Assembly: GCA_922989275.2 (NCBI GenBank)
Contig: OV277864.1
Span: 27,415,550-27,479,549, forward strand
From: Gari tellinella
Taxonomy: Eukaryota; Mollusca; Bivalvia; Cardiida; Psammobiidae
Direction of reading: 5' to 3'
DNA length: 64,000 nt
Both the position numbers and the translations under genes were made by a program. Under the pieces are notes generated by a model, which had not been told where the DNA came from, made no database searches, and worked only from the letters and a program-made list of their open reading frames with translations. Every line of letters starts with the position of its first letter. The stretch's first letter is position 1. Below, in pieces: positions 1-13,000 of the stretch.

Positions 1-120
1 CAGTTGTTGTTTCTGCTAAGGTTTATTGTCCCGCATAAGCTTTATCAGATGCGTCATCCTGTTGTCTCAGGATTGGGACAATTGTCAGCATCATGCCTAT
101 TGTTGAATGGACTTTTCTTT

Positions 121-238
121 AAGTCTACGGTACCCGGTATTCCCAGTCGGTCACCCATCCAAGTACTAACCGGGCTCGACGTTGCTGAACTTCGGTGATC
201 GGACGAGAACCGGTGTTTTCAACGTGATATGGCTCGTT
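121..238 (-). rRNA. 5S rRNA-like sequence, probably pseudogene or 5S-derived repeat
   Basis: Read on the minus strand, this stretch follows animal 5S rRNA almost base for base from GCCATATCACGTTGAAAAC through the internal promoter region (GATGGGTGACC, CTGGGAATACC) to GTAGACTT. The first few bases (ATAACGA in place of GTCTACG) no longer match. No T4 terminator follows; the downstream bases read AAAGAAAAG. It is single copy here, not an array. It may be a dispersed pseudogene or the head of a 5S-derived SINE whose body would extend left towards base 1. Confidence 0.65.
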
Positions 239-344
239 ATTATTCGGTATAGCCCGGACGTAAAAGGCGGGAATACGGTTTCTTTGTTTACAAGAGACCA
301 ACCAATAAAACACGGGATTTCCGACACACCCTCTCGAGAACTTC

Positions 345-876
345 ACACGTGACGTATGGGTGATTCTGCAAAAAAAAAAAAAGGCTGTCGAACCAGCGTT
401 GAAAGGAAGTCAACATAAAAACAGCAGAGGGTCTACGGAATCAAATTAATAGATGTCAAACCTTTAGATTCCTATAAGAATATTCATAGCGGCAATCGAT
501 TTCGAAACAATTTACTTAAGTTCCGTGCTTGACGGAGTTTGTCGAAGTTTCCCGGGCGTAAAAAATAACTTTTGATTTTGCGTACGTTTTCACACCTTTC
601 ATGAAATTGAGAAACACCGATCTTAATTGCGAATGAGTGTGAAAAGATGTCAAATGTTTGGACATAATTGATCAATTATGACCTTTTAACCCAGAGGCGG
701 TCGTTTAATAAAACGAAAAGTGTTGTTTGGGACGAAAAAACACCGGTCGCTGGACGCGTAAGGCAACAGTCGTTGAATACACTCAATTTATATAGTAAAA
801 ACGATCCGGCGGGATTCAAACCGGCCGTTTAAAACAAAGGTCGCTTAATACACGTGGTCGCATCAGCAAGTTTGAC
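345..876. mobile_element. degraded TA-3-related element, right part
   Basis: The segment ends in AGTTTGACTGTA. It shares short motifs with the TA-3 element at 3172-4479, such as GAAACACCG followed by a GCGA-GTGT block and the CCGGTCGCTGG / GGCCGCTGGC blocks. No left terminus is seen and no coding sequence is recognised. Confidence 0.35.
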
Positions 877-1097
877 TGTATTTAGCTTGCTTACAAAAAG
901 ACCTAGCGTGGGGTTGTATTTGGGTGTCATCAGGTCAAGGTCAAGGTTGCTGTTACTAAAATAAAAAAATGTTTTTCGGTCAATAAATTAAGATTACATA
1001 AGCCAGTTTTGACCACCAAACTTTGTATTTTACAAGCTTTTATATTGATTTAATGTATAATTTTGTAGTGACATTGAATGTTTTGTTATCATTTCAG

Positions 1098-4000
1098 GTG
1101 TCCAACAGTTAGAGGCAATGTGCAGTTTTGGCTGCCTGTCAATAGTGGCCAACTATGTGGCATTCATGACCTTTTATCCTGCCTGTTTAGCTCTAGTCTT
1201 AGAAGTAAGTAGTAAGCGAGTATGTATGTTTTCTAAACAATCATTCAAAAACTACATGCATGTTTAAACAATATCTAACAATTGCATTGTATTTGAAAAT
1301 AACAATTTTGATTAAAAAAGAAAAGAAAAAAGTTTGATTCAAATTATATTCTAGCATAAATTTAAAGACTTTGCTATGAGGGGGGTGGGGGTTTCATTAA
1401 CCCTTTGAACCCTAGTCACGCATATAGGCGTCCTTTTAAAACAGTGTACATGTGAATAGTACACTTGTCCTGTGCAAACAGTGAAGACCCAGATCAGAGG
1501 GCTCCAAAAGGAGCCCTCTGATCAGGGTCTTCACTGTTTGCCATAATGTCAAACATAGGCAAAAACAACCCTTAAAGTCAGAAATGGACTAGACTATAAT
1601 GGAAACAGGAATTGTCCATTTAAAGTTTCAGGGAGGAAAGAGTTAAGGTTCATTATGACTACGTAGTCAGATGTGATTCCAGATTTATAAATCTAGTTTT
1701 GCTTAAGTACCTTTACATCGTTTGAGTTTAAAACGAGTAAACAAATGTTGTTTTACAGTTACATTGATTCACTTGATTGTTTAACCTATCCAATAATTAC
1801 ACCTTTGATCTATTCCTCCATTTGCAAAAATAGTTTAAATTTATTCATTCATGAATATGTACCATAAGAAATATTTTCTTTATCCTAACAGATGGTAGCT
1901 TTAAGCATGCTGAAAGTAAAGCAGAATGCACCATGTGACACATTCCGCTTTACTTCCAACCTGCTTTAAGTGGTCACCTGTCTTTAAATAGAGAAACAGG
2001 CTATGGGGTATTTGGTTAAGTTTAACATAAGTTAGTCTTTATTAAGTGAACAGCAACTAAACAGTCTTTATTAAGTGAACAGCAACTAAATGAAAAAGCA
2101 TGTAGATGATTTTCTTAAGACAGGTGACTGCTAAATGCAAGATAAAAATGATCCAAAAAGCTCATAGGAGCTTTCTACATAATATTTATCATACATAAAG
2201 CAACCACTTGTATTTAAGACTACATGTACCAATAAGTCTCTATTGAGTTGTAGCTGAATACCAGATTTACTTCATACAACATGTTATAATTGTTTCAGTT
2301 AACTATGGATGTAGGCTCCAATCAGTCAGCCTGGAAGTATAAAAAACTGGCGGAGGAACTGAAAGATGAGCATGAAACAAAGAAACCCAACCCAGTAACA
2401 CAGAGAGTAAAACTTATTATGGTATGTAAGACTACCTTAACTTTACTCTCAGTCTGATTGAAGAATAACCTTTGAACAATGAGAAACCGTCAAATGCAGA
2501 ACTAGTCATAGACATGTCATATCAATTTTGAAATTGGATTTGGATCCAATTTGGAGATGATTATAATGAAAGCAATCTTAAGAACCTAGCCATGTTACTG
2601 CTATTCATACAAACACGTTATAGATACTTATTACAATACTTCAGAAAAATACATTGTAAGGATAGCACAATTGTATTCTCTCCCTTGCTGCTTTGGTTGA
2701 CAGTTGGAATGGAGCAGTGTGAGAGTTGGTAATTGACCAAATAAGTTGTTAAGTATGCCATCAAAAGTGATTTGAAATTGTATAAGTTGTTATAATTGTA
2801 TTCCTGAAGATGAAAATGAAACAAATCAATATAATATACTTTAGAATGTGTAGTTTTCTGTTTTCAACTTTGGTTTGACTCATTAGAATTGAGGTTATTC
2901 TTCACTTGTGGTTAATTGGTTTCTGTGTTTTTCAGTCTGTTGGTTTGGCAATAGTACATGTACACAGTAAGCTGATAGCTCCACGGTTGGCGGCTCACTC
3001 CTCTGACCTTTCAGAGACCTATGACATGTATAGGGAACCAGAAATGTCTATATGGCAGTTCTACCTCTACAAGTAAGTCATTTGTTCAAGAGGCTTATCC
3101 CTTTACTCCATAAAATGTACATATCTATGCATTTAATATATTCATACCCTGAAGAAAACAGTTCCAAACTACAGTCAAACCTGTATAAGACAGCCACCTT
3201 TGGGACCTAGTGAAACTGGCTGTTATATACAGGTGGCTGTCTTATGCAGGTCTCATCAGAAACCACGAACCATTACATGCAAGTCTGTACAATAAGAGAG
3301 AAATACATGTAGAGTGTACAAAATAGCTTTAATCATAACTTTACATTACATTTATAATAAAAAAATAATACTATTGCCAAAAAACATTTAATAGTTAAAC
3401 TTCTGGTGCTTCTGTGTCTCATGTGCCTTCACAGTCACTAGCTAATCTGCTTCGTGTATATCTCATGTCTCTCCTCCAGCAGCTATGTGGCTGGTTTATC
3501 CCAGTTTTGTGCCTGCTCACATGTCTGTTTCTCTGTTGATGTTCAGGAGATCTTTAAAAATTACACTAGAGCAGTTCCTTCGAAATGATTTGTAACACAG
3601 GGAGTATTAAATAATTTTCCGCTTCTTCATCACTGTTGAAATTGTCATTACTGTTCAGCTAGAGCAGTGTATGGTACAGTGACCACACATACTAAGTAAA
3701 TGTGTTGATGTCTCAACAGTTGACTGCACGCCAAGATCGGCTTATTCAGTACCGTTAGATAGCGTCACTGCACTCATGGTTTCTGAAAAATAAAAAGTGG
3801 GAGGGGTAAGTTTTTCGTTATGAATTATGAAGAAATTCTCGCTACTTTTTGTCTCATACATAACAACGGTATTATCGTTGTCGTTGTGGTTAATATCACC
3901 ACTGGTTATACGCATTTTCAATCATTTGGAGCTATTAAAAACGTCAAAAAGTCGACAGATTTGATTTCTTGACACGAAACACCATAGAAACACCGTTGAA

Positions 4001-7000
4001 TAGCGAGTGTTTTCGTTTCCATTCTGTGCCGATATTGTTCCATTTTTTCGACAGTTTTCTACCAGTCTGTCTCAATAATGTATCTGGCGCTTCTAAACTT
4101 GTAAAAATAATCAAATAAATCAAACAACTTACGCTTTTGCACCAGAAAACTCGGATTGTTTTGGCAGCCTTTTCGTCAAAAAGACAAATAAACGGGAATA
4201 TGCGAGATTTGGATTTCTTTTGACAGAAGAGCTTTTTAGCACGGGAGGTAATTCCTATGAGCATTTAAAGGTTAGGGATAAACCGCGGCCGAAAAATGGC
4301 GCTCTTACGCAGGTAGATCGCGAAATCGGGACCGAAAACTAGTGGCCGCTGGCGGCGTTAAGCAGGTGGCCGGCTTATACAGTAAGTTTATATAGTAAAT
4401 TTGCATGGGACTGTTTGAACGTGGCGCTTTTAGACAGGTGGCGCTCTTATAAAGGTGGCCGTTAGACCAGGTTTGACTGTATATAGTCATGAATATGTAT
4501 CGTAAGAAATGTTTTCTACTTTTTGGTAGATAGTTTATTAAAGCAGGCTGAAAGTAAAGCATAATGTGCCTTAAGGCGCAGTCTACTTTACTTTCAACCT
4601 GCTTTAAGAGGTCTTCTGTGTTCAAAACAAGAATCAGGCTATGAAGTTAAGTCTCTGTATGGTTTTCCTTACAGGATCTTTGCTGTACATGTGGACTATG
4701 GGTTGACGCTGGTGCTAGGTATTAGTCTGTTATTGAAGTATGTGTTTGTGGACAGACACATGGAACTGATTGAGATCAAACACACACTGGAGCTCCACAA
4801 ATCTATGAACAGTATTACATGTGAAACCCAGACAGAGGAACTCTGTGATAGTGGTAAGGATTAGTAACTAGCGATAAACATGCTTAGAACCTTTCATATA
4901 AAGTTTCCCCATAGCAAAGTGCAATACTGAACACATTTAACTAAAGGAACAACTAAATGTGTCCTTTAAAACTAGTAGACCTGTAAATAGTACACTTGTC
5001 CTATGAAAACAGTGTAGACATTGCTCAGAGGGCTTCTACATGAGCCCTCTGATCAGGGTACATACTCTTTGTTATTTTTGCGATATATTGTAAAAATCAA
5101 CCGAAAATAGTCAGAAATTGACTAGACTAAATGGAAACTGGAATTTTCTATTTGAAATTTCAGGGGTGAATGAGTTAACACAGTTGATACAGAAGTCAAT
5201 GGAAAGAGATTGTTCGATTAGCTGACATATTGAAATCTGATCTGTAACAATTAACTTGGCATTTGATCAAAACCTTAACTGTTCATACTACATTTACATC
5301 ATCTTAGACTGTCAAAGAGTTAGAAAGAGATTATGCAATATCTGCTATGTCTGTGTGTTCTTATCCATATTTTCACAAATTTTCTGACATTTTTCACATC
5401 AAAAATCTGTTTATTTATTATCTATTATAAATTTTCATTTATTAGACGAGGACAGTTCTAAAAGTGACAGGCCAAGTTTTCAAATTGGGGAGGAGGAGGA
5501 GGAATCTTTGTTTGAAGACAGTTATCAAATGGCCACTAAAGACACTCAAACAGAAGCAACACTACATGGCTTATCTCCCTTGAAACGTCTCATCAGCCTT
5601 GAACAACCTCGCCCACTAGATGTATGCTTGTCTCTACTAAAAACTGAGGTAGGTATTTTTATTTGTCAAATGAACATTGTTAATGTATTCTCTTCTTTTG
5701 CCAATTCTGTAAACAAGAAATGGCCTGAGACATTATACATTTCAAGCCATTCTAATAATAGACCATACAGAAAATACAGACCATACAAACAATGCTTTAG
5801 TCAAAACTTTCAGTGTTCAAACCATACCTTTAGAGATGTTCTGGCAAAAGATTTTCACTGTGTAGAAAATTCATATTGACATTGATTGTGATAATTCATC
5901 AATGGTCCAACTTTTCTAAGTATTTAAATGCAGTATGGTATTTGAAGCACATACTCAAGTTAGGTATATGTGAACATTGCCTATTTAATTGTTTCATTGT
6001 ATCCTTTCTTACTCAGAATGGTGTGAACCAAATGACAGATGCAGAGATAAGGCTATTAGTTGAACACAAACACATTCCCTCCTATAAGCTGGAGAGTATA
6101 CTAGGAGACCATGAGAGAGGAGTGTCTATACGGCGGCAGATAACAGCCGACAAGATCAAGTCACAAGATGCCATAGACAGTTTACCCTACAGCAATTATG
6201 ATTATTCTTATGTAAGTCTGATGAGACTGAATACAGTGAAACCTTTGTCAACACCTTGCATCCTAGTGACCAATATATTGAACCTTTACAGAGTACATAT
6301 GAATATTCAACTTGTCCTATGCAAACAGGGCAAACCCTAATCAGAGGAATCCTAAAGGAGTCATCTGATCATTGTCTCCTCTGTTTGTCATTTTGCATTA
6401 CATGTATATTGTATAAATATGATCCTAAATAGTCAACAGCAGTTCATTTGTATTAGTTACACAAAAAGCCTGCATCTTACAGGTTGCTCATTGCTGATTC
6501 ATTTGTTACATCATGATTGATCACACCATGGTACAGCTAGTATGGTGTGTGTTTATTTGCAAACTTATGAAAGATTAGTTATATTAGTTTAACCCTTCAC
6601 CTCGTTGTCTGTTTCTGGTTTTGAAGACTGGTGACAAACTATTACATTAAAAGTTACTTATTTAGCAATTGGTAACGAGTTAATACTGTTGTATGACTGT
6701 TATTTCAGGTTGATGGTGCTTGTTGTGAGAATGTTGTTGGTTATATACCTGTTCCTGTGGGGACTGCTGGGCCACTCACACTAGATGGACAGGCGTTTAT
6801 GGTGCCACTGGCTACTACAGAGGGCTGTCTAGTTGCCAGCACTAACAGAGGCTGCAGAGCCCTTAGTGTAAGTAGCAATTACTTTACTCCAACAGACAAC
6901 TCTTTCCTCAGTAGACATTAGTGCATATCAAGCTTGATTTAGCATGTTATTGCATATGTTTTTAGGGTTGATGAATGTTGAAAGCAAGATAATAGATAGG

Positions 7001-10000
7001 AAAGGAGCTGTTGTGAGAGCTTTCTACTTGAATTTAATGTTAACCTTATATTTAACAGGATGAATTCTGCAGACACAGCACCAAATAGCAGAAATGCAGA
7101 TTGCCACTTTAATAAAGCAAGACAAAATAGTTTGCTCCTTTTGGAGCTGTCTGTATAATTTATATCTGTCACCTGTCATTAAGTCTATTTAACATAAGAA
7201 GGGATTTTGAGTGTGGCTTTAAGAGCTTATAATGTGAAAATCATTATAAACTATTATTCATTTTGACAAATCTGCTGTAATTAAATATTCATTTACCAGG
7301 TTTTCTTAGAAAGTTGATGTTGGCTGTATATACACTGTTACTTGGCTCAAATCTGACCAATCAAATGCTTGGGAACGAGTTTAGACTCAAGTCAAAAGCT
7401 TTATATCCTCGGACCCAGGTATTAAAAACTGACTGGAAGTGTTTATGCCAGGTTGTTATTTAATATGCGTTGTCGTTGTAGCAATGTGGTGGTGTGCACA
7501 GTACAGTGGTAGGAGATGGTATGACCAGAGGTCCAGCTGTTAGGTTCACATCAGCAATAAGAGCCAGGTAATATAATACTGTAATACAGTGGAATCCCTC
7601 CAAACTGGAACCTCTTAATTACGGAATTCTCTCTAAACTTGACAAAAAAGTTTGTCTCATTTCCAACCCTTCTTTCTTTTTATCCATTACACCATAAATA
7701 CGCTTTTTTACGTCTTATTTATTCCTTCACTGAATAAAATTCATTCATAAATATGTACAGGGTGTTTCATAATATCGGTTACCATTTTGCTGTCTCATAT
7801 TTTTCAACATTCTGAGTATATGTAAAACTGAAAGTCACTAAGTGATAGGAGACAGAACAAGGCTTCATTTGATACCTAACATCAATATGTCTTCATGAAA
7901 TGCTCACCTTATTGTTCTTTCATAAAAAGATGTGAGTTTAAAGAACATGCTCAAGATGACGTCCTCCCCGTAACAAAACGATGTCTAAATGTTTCTTGAA
8001 GTTGTTTATCACGGATTTGCACATGTCTTTTGGAATATTTCTAATTTCACGTCTGATCGAAAGCTTCAACTCTTCTGTAGACGATGGCGAAGGACTATAC
8101 ACTCTATCTTTGAGATAACCCCAAAGAAAAAAATGAAGAAGGCTTAGGTCAGGAGAGTGAGGAGGCCACATATTGTCTGTCCTGTAAGAGATAAAGTTTG
8201 TGCCGAACGTTGTTTCCAGCCATGTGATAACTTCTCCAATGTATGGGGTGTGGCACCATCTTGCTGGAACCAAATGCTATTTAAGTCCGCTCCTTTTCTG
8301 CGTAATACTGGCAAAAATGTCTTCTTAAAGACTGTAAATTTTCTCAACATCGCCGTTTTCATCCTCAAAAAAGTATGGACCAATTATTCCTGATGCACTT
8401 AACGCCGCCCATACCGTCACTTTCTGTGAATGTAATGATCGCTCAATACAAAAGTCCGGTTTTTCAGTACCCCAGAAACGACAGTTCTTTTTATTCACTT
8501 GAGCATTTAGGTAGAAGTGAGCTTCGTCGGAAAACCAAATATTGTCTGCTATTTCCAGCCGATCTTTCATCCAGGTTGCAAAAGCAAGTCGACTGTTGAT
8601 GTCAGAATCTTTCAAATGCTGTTTGATTGAAATAGTATACGGTGTCAATTTTAAGTCATACCTGAGCATCCTGTATACACTGGAAACACTGGCTTTGTTA
8701 GTTATATCACCCAAGACTCGGCGCACGGACTTCTGTGGTGTTTCTGCAATAACGGATTTCACTTGCTCCAATGACTCCGGTAATCTGACTGCTCTCGGTC
8801 TCCCGGCATTATCATGTTATCTGTCTTTTACCGATCCTGACTGTTCAAATCGTTTCACAGTTCTATGCACTAGCATTTTGTTCAATATTTTATCTTTCGG
8901 GTATCGCATTTTCATTGCTCTGATAACTGTGGCCGGTGAATAAGTTTCATAATAAAGCTTAACTAATTCAATGGACTTTCTGTAGGAAGCATCATTTTGA
9001 TAATACAACTTGTTTTGATGACGTCACAAATGACGTCATGACGTCAACGTTCTGCCGTAATTTTTACAATGTTGAAAGCTTTGGAATGTCTTCTTTTAAA
9101 TGACATATAACATGCCTCTGCTGTGTGTTCTGTGTAATATTTATTTTAGTTTGTAATGGTAACTGATATTATGAAACACCCTGTATTATCAGAATAAAAT
9201 TCTATATTATAGGAGATGATAGCTGAAAGCAGGTTGAATGTAAAGCAGAATGCGCCATATGGCGCATTATGCTTTACTTTCAACCTGCTTTAAGTTTCCA
9301 CTATCCTCCATACAAGCTATTGTGTAATGGGTAAAATAGTACCATAGTTAAATATCTCCTAAGACTGTAAATAGATAGATTTTAATATCAAATGTTTTAA
9401 ACATTAATGGCTGTATTTACTGGTAAAATGAAGAAACAAAAGTATTCATTATTTTTATAGAAAATGCAGTTTTGTATTTTAGAAAATTACTTACATTTTG
9501 GCAGTATCCTTGATTAATAAAAATTGACATGATTGACTTTGAATGAAATAAGCTTTGAATATAGGAAGGTCATGGTACTTGGTTATATCTGTAATAATAT
9601 TGATGAAATTGTCATCAACATATTAACACTTTTCTTCAGATAATTTCTTTGTTATTGCAGCAAGGTGAAGGCTTGGCTTGAAGATTCTGACAACTTTGAC
9701 CTGATAAAGGAAAGCTTTGATTTAACAAGCAGGTATAATATACTTCATTAGTAAACAACACAGTTTTAATCTGATTTGATTGAAATCATAATAAATAGCT
9801 GGAGCATTTAGTGGTATACTATGGTTGACTGAACATGTGACAAAATGAAATTAAGTATATATTTGCCACATATGCAGATAAAACTTTGTTTATCATTTGT
9901 TTTACTTTAAACCTGATCTGTCTAAAATGACAATGTGGTGACTAAAAGCCTAATCAGATGTAATGACTATAAACTAGAATGGTTAATTACCATAATAAAA

Positions 10001-13000
10001 TATCTACTCAATCACCAGAATTGTGTAAAGTTGTATTGTACTGTGATCTACAGGCATTGAAATATTGATAATTGTTCTGTTGATAATTATATGTAGGTAC
10101 TCTAATATAGTTTAATATAAATCATATTAGTACTTTACTATGATAATATGCAGCTTGATACTGTTTGAATTGGAAATATCTTTTAAAATCATTCATTAAA
10201 GAGAAACTTTATGATTCCATTGAAGCATACTTCCTGGTTGATTTGTTTATGTGAAATTTGATTTTCCAGGTTTGCCCGTCTTCAGCGAATACATGTTGCC
10301 CAAGCTGGTAGACTATTGTACATTAGATTTGTGTCCAAGACTGGAGATGCCATGGGTATGAACATGTTGTCCAAGGGCACAGAGCGAGCCTTACACACTC
10401 TACAGGAGGTGTTTCCAGACATGGAGATAATGAGCCTCAGTGGTAACTTCTGTACAGACAAGAAATCCTCGGCCATTAACTGGTAAGTCAGTGAAGAATG
10501 GTCATCTTGTTAACATGGAATCTCTAATGACAGATCTTAGATTGGATTATCTTTGAAAGATCACGCTCTTGATCAGTTAATCCATGTACCACCAAGGAAT
10601 GAAAATTAATGAAGTATGAATGAGTATGCTCTCCAGATTAAAAGGGGTAATTTGTTGTTTAAGGACAGTGTAGTTACTGTAGTATGTTATAATATCTGGG
10701 AGAAATTTTGCATGTTATCTGTACCCAAGGGCCACCATTTGTTTAGATCTTTCAAAACAGGATATAATATTTGAAAAACTTTTTTTGTTGCCTCAACCGT
10801 AATTTTTTAATGCATTACATACCATTTCTACAGAGAGGTTTCAGCATCCTTTTAATCATACAGTAAAACCTCTCTATAACAACCACTAAAATAAACGCTA
10901 ATTAGATACATAAAAGACAGGTGACAGCTTAAAGCAAGGTGACAGTGAAACAGAAAGCTCCAAAAGGAGCTTTCTGTTTAACTGTCACCTTGCTTTAAGC
11001 AGTCACCTGTCATAAACGAAAAATAATTTACACAATTTAGTGGCCCTTATAGAGAGGTTTTATTGTACATTACTCACATTGCTATGTAGTATTTCAGTAG
11101 TAAGTGTATCCCTTGTGTTCTCTCCAGGATTGAAGGTCGTGGCAAGTCTGTTGTATGTGAGGCTATAGTACCTGCCAGTGTGGTGAAGAACACTCTGAAG
11201 ACATCTGTACCAGCTCTGGTAGATCTAAACATCCATAAGAACCTGGTGGGATCTGCCATGGCCGGCAGTATAGGAGGCTTCAATGCACATGCTGCTAATA
11301 TTGTGGCTGCTGTCTTCATAGCGACAGGACAGGTACATGTCTTTACAGTGTCTCAACCCTATGACAAAACCTGCCATACTGGATTCCAAACAGAGTAGGT
11401 CAAGGCCAGCCACCGCATCCTAGATGCGGTGGCTTGTCTTGATCTACACTGTTTGACACCAACATGTATCTAAAGCATTTTAAGTAGTTGTATTGTATAT
11501 AGTATTTGGCAGTGTAGACCAAACTCAGATACAGAGCCTAGGATGACAACGTTGCTTGGTCTGTACAATATAACAATGCGATACGACAGGTTTTGTCATG
11601 GCAGGGCTCATATAGTATATACTGCCCATATATCATCAGCTGAACAATTGTCATAAGCCAAAGTTTTGACAGTTGACTTTTATGCCTTATTGATTGTAGA
11701 AAAAAAATGAAAACAAGTTTGGATCAGATACCTTGTATCTTGGTGACTGATCTTGACCCCAATGGACCTATCGCAAGGTGTCAATCAATCTCACAGCAAC
11801 TCAAAAGAAGAAAAAATGGGCAGTCTGTAAACCAGGTGGCTTCTAAATACTGGACAAGAACAAAGCAGAATGTTTCCTTTTAGAGTGTCTGCATTACTTT
11901 TGTCCTGAATTTAGTAGCCACTTGTTTATAGATATCTACATTCTCCTTCATTTAATAGTTACTTAATGGAGGTTTTATACAATTGTAAAACCTGACAGCC
12001 AACTTTATGAGGTTTGATAAAAAAAAAACTGTACACATGACTCATATCTTATAGACCTATGGCATTGCTGTACTAAAAGATGAATTTCAGCACCTTTTGA
12101 GTTATATTCTATTTAGCCCTTTACCCCAAAACCTGTTTCTAGTTTGAAGACAGGTTACCTCTTAAAGCAGATTGGTCGTACATTGAATAACTTTTCACAT
12201 AGAAGCTAATATATGTAGTAATGATAGTCTTGTAAGCATATATTAACCCATTATCCCATAAATACGCCTTTTTACGCCTTTAATTTATTCCTGCATTGAA
12301 GAGAATAATTCCAATTATTATTGTTATGAATATGCAGCAAAACAAATATTTTCTATATCCTAGCAGATGATGGCTTAAAGCAGGCTGAAAGTAAAGCAGA
12401 ATGCACCTTAAGGTGCATTCTGCTTTACTTTCAACCTGCTTTATGTTGTCACTTATCATCAAAACTAAAAACAGACTATAGGATAATGGCTTAATTCTGT
12501 ATGTTTGTTTCCAGGACCCTGCTCAGACAGTGGCCAGCTCTAACTGTTTGACTATGATGGAGCCTACAGGTCCAAACAATGAGGATCTCTACATCACCTG
12601 TACCATGCCATCTATAGAAGTGGGCACAGTGGGCGGTGGTACCATCTTACCCCCACAAACTGCATGTCTACAGGTAAGCATATCACACTAAATATATAAA
12701 ACAATGTTACATCAGTTTTACTGTGCTTTATGTAGAGATTTAGAGGGTAGCCGTTTGATAAACTCTTTGGACATTTAATCCGTTACCCCATAAATACACC
12801 TTTAATTTATTTCTCAACTGAGGAAAACAGTTCCAGTTTATACAGTTAATATGAGTATAGATGATAAGAATTATTTTCTATATTCTAGCAGATTGTAGCT
12901 TAAAGCAGGCTGGAAGTAAAGCAGAATGCGCCTTAAGGCTTTACTTTCAACCTGCTTTAAGTAGTCATCTATTTTCAAAAATAGAATCAGGCTTTGGGAT

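Larger units (their letters stand above)
7679..9336. mobile_element. TTAA-1 MITE interrupted by a mariner-type element
   Basis: The left half (TCCATTACACCATAAATACG) ends at the TA of the mariner insertion. The right half resumes at 9184 with the core hairpin at about 9220-9295 and ends near TGTAATGGGTAAAA. The terminal TTAA is lost on both sides. Confidence 0.7.

Noticed and set aside
3944..4625. Possible transposase in the TA-3 element
   Set aside because: The two minus-strand frames have no DDE-type motif or DNA-binding domain that I can see.
5876..6340. 154-codon frame over an HMGCR exon
   Set aside because: Only 6017-6211 is coding. The flanks are intron, and the 3' part enters a TTAA-2 hairpin fragment.
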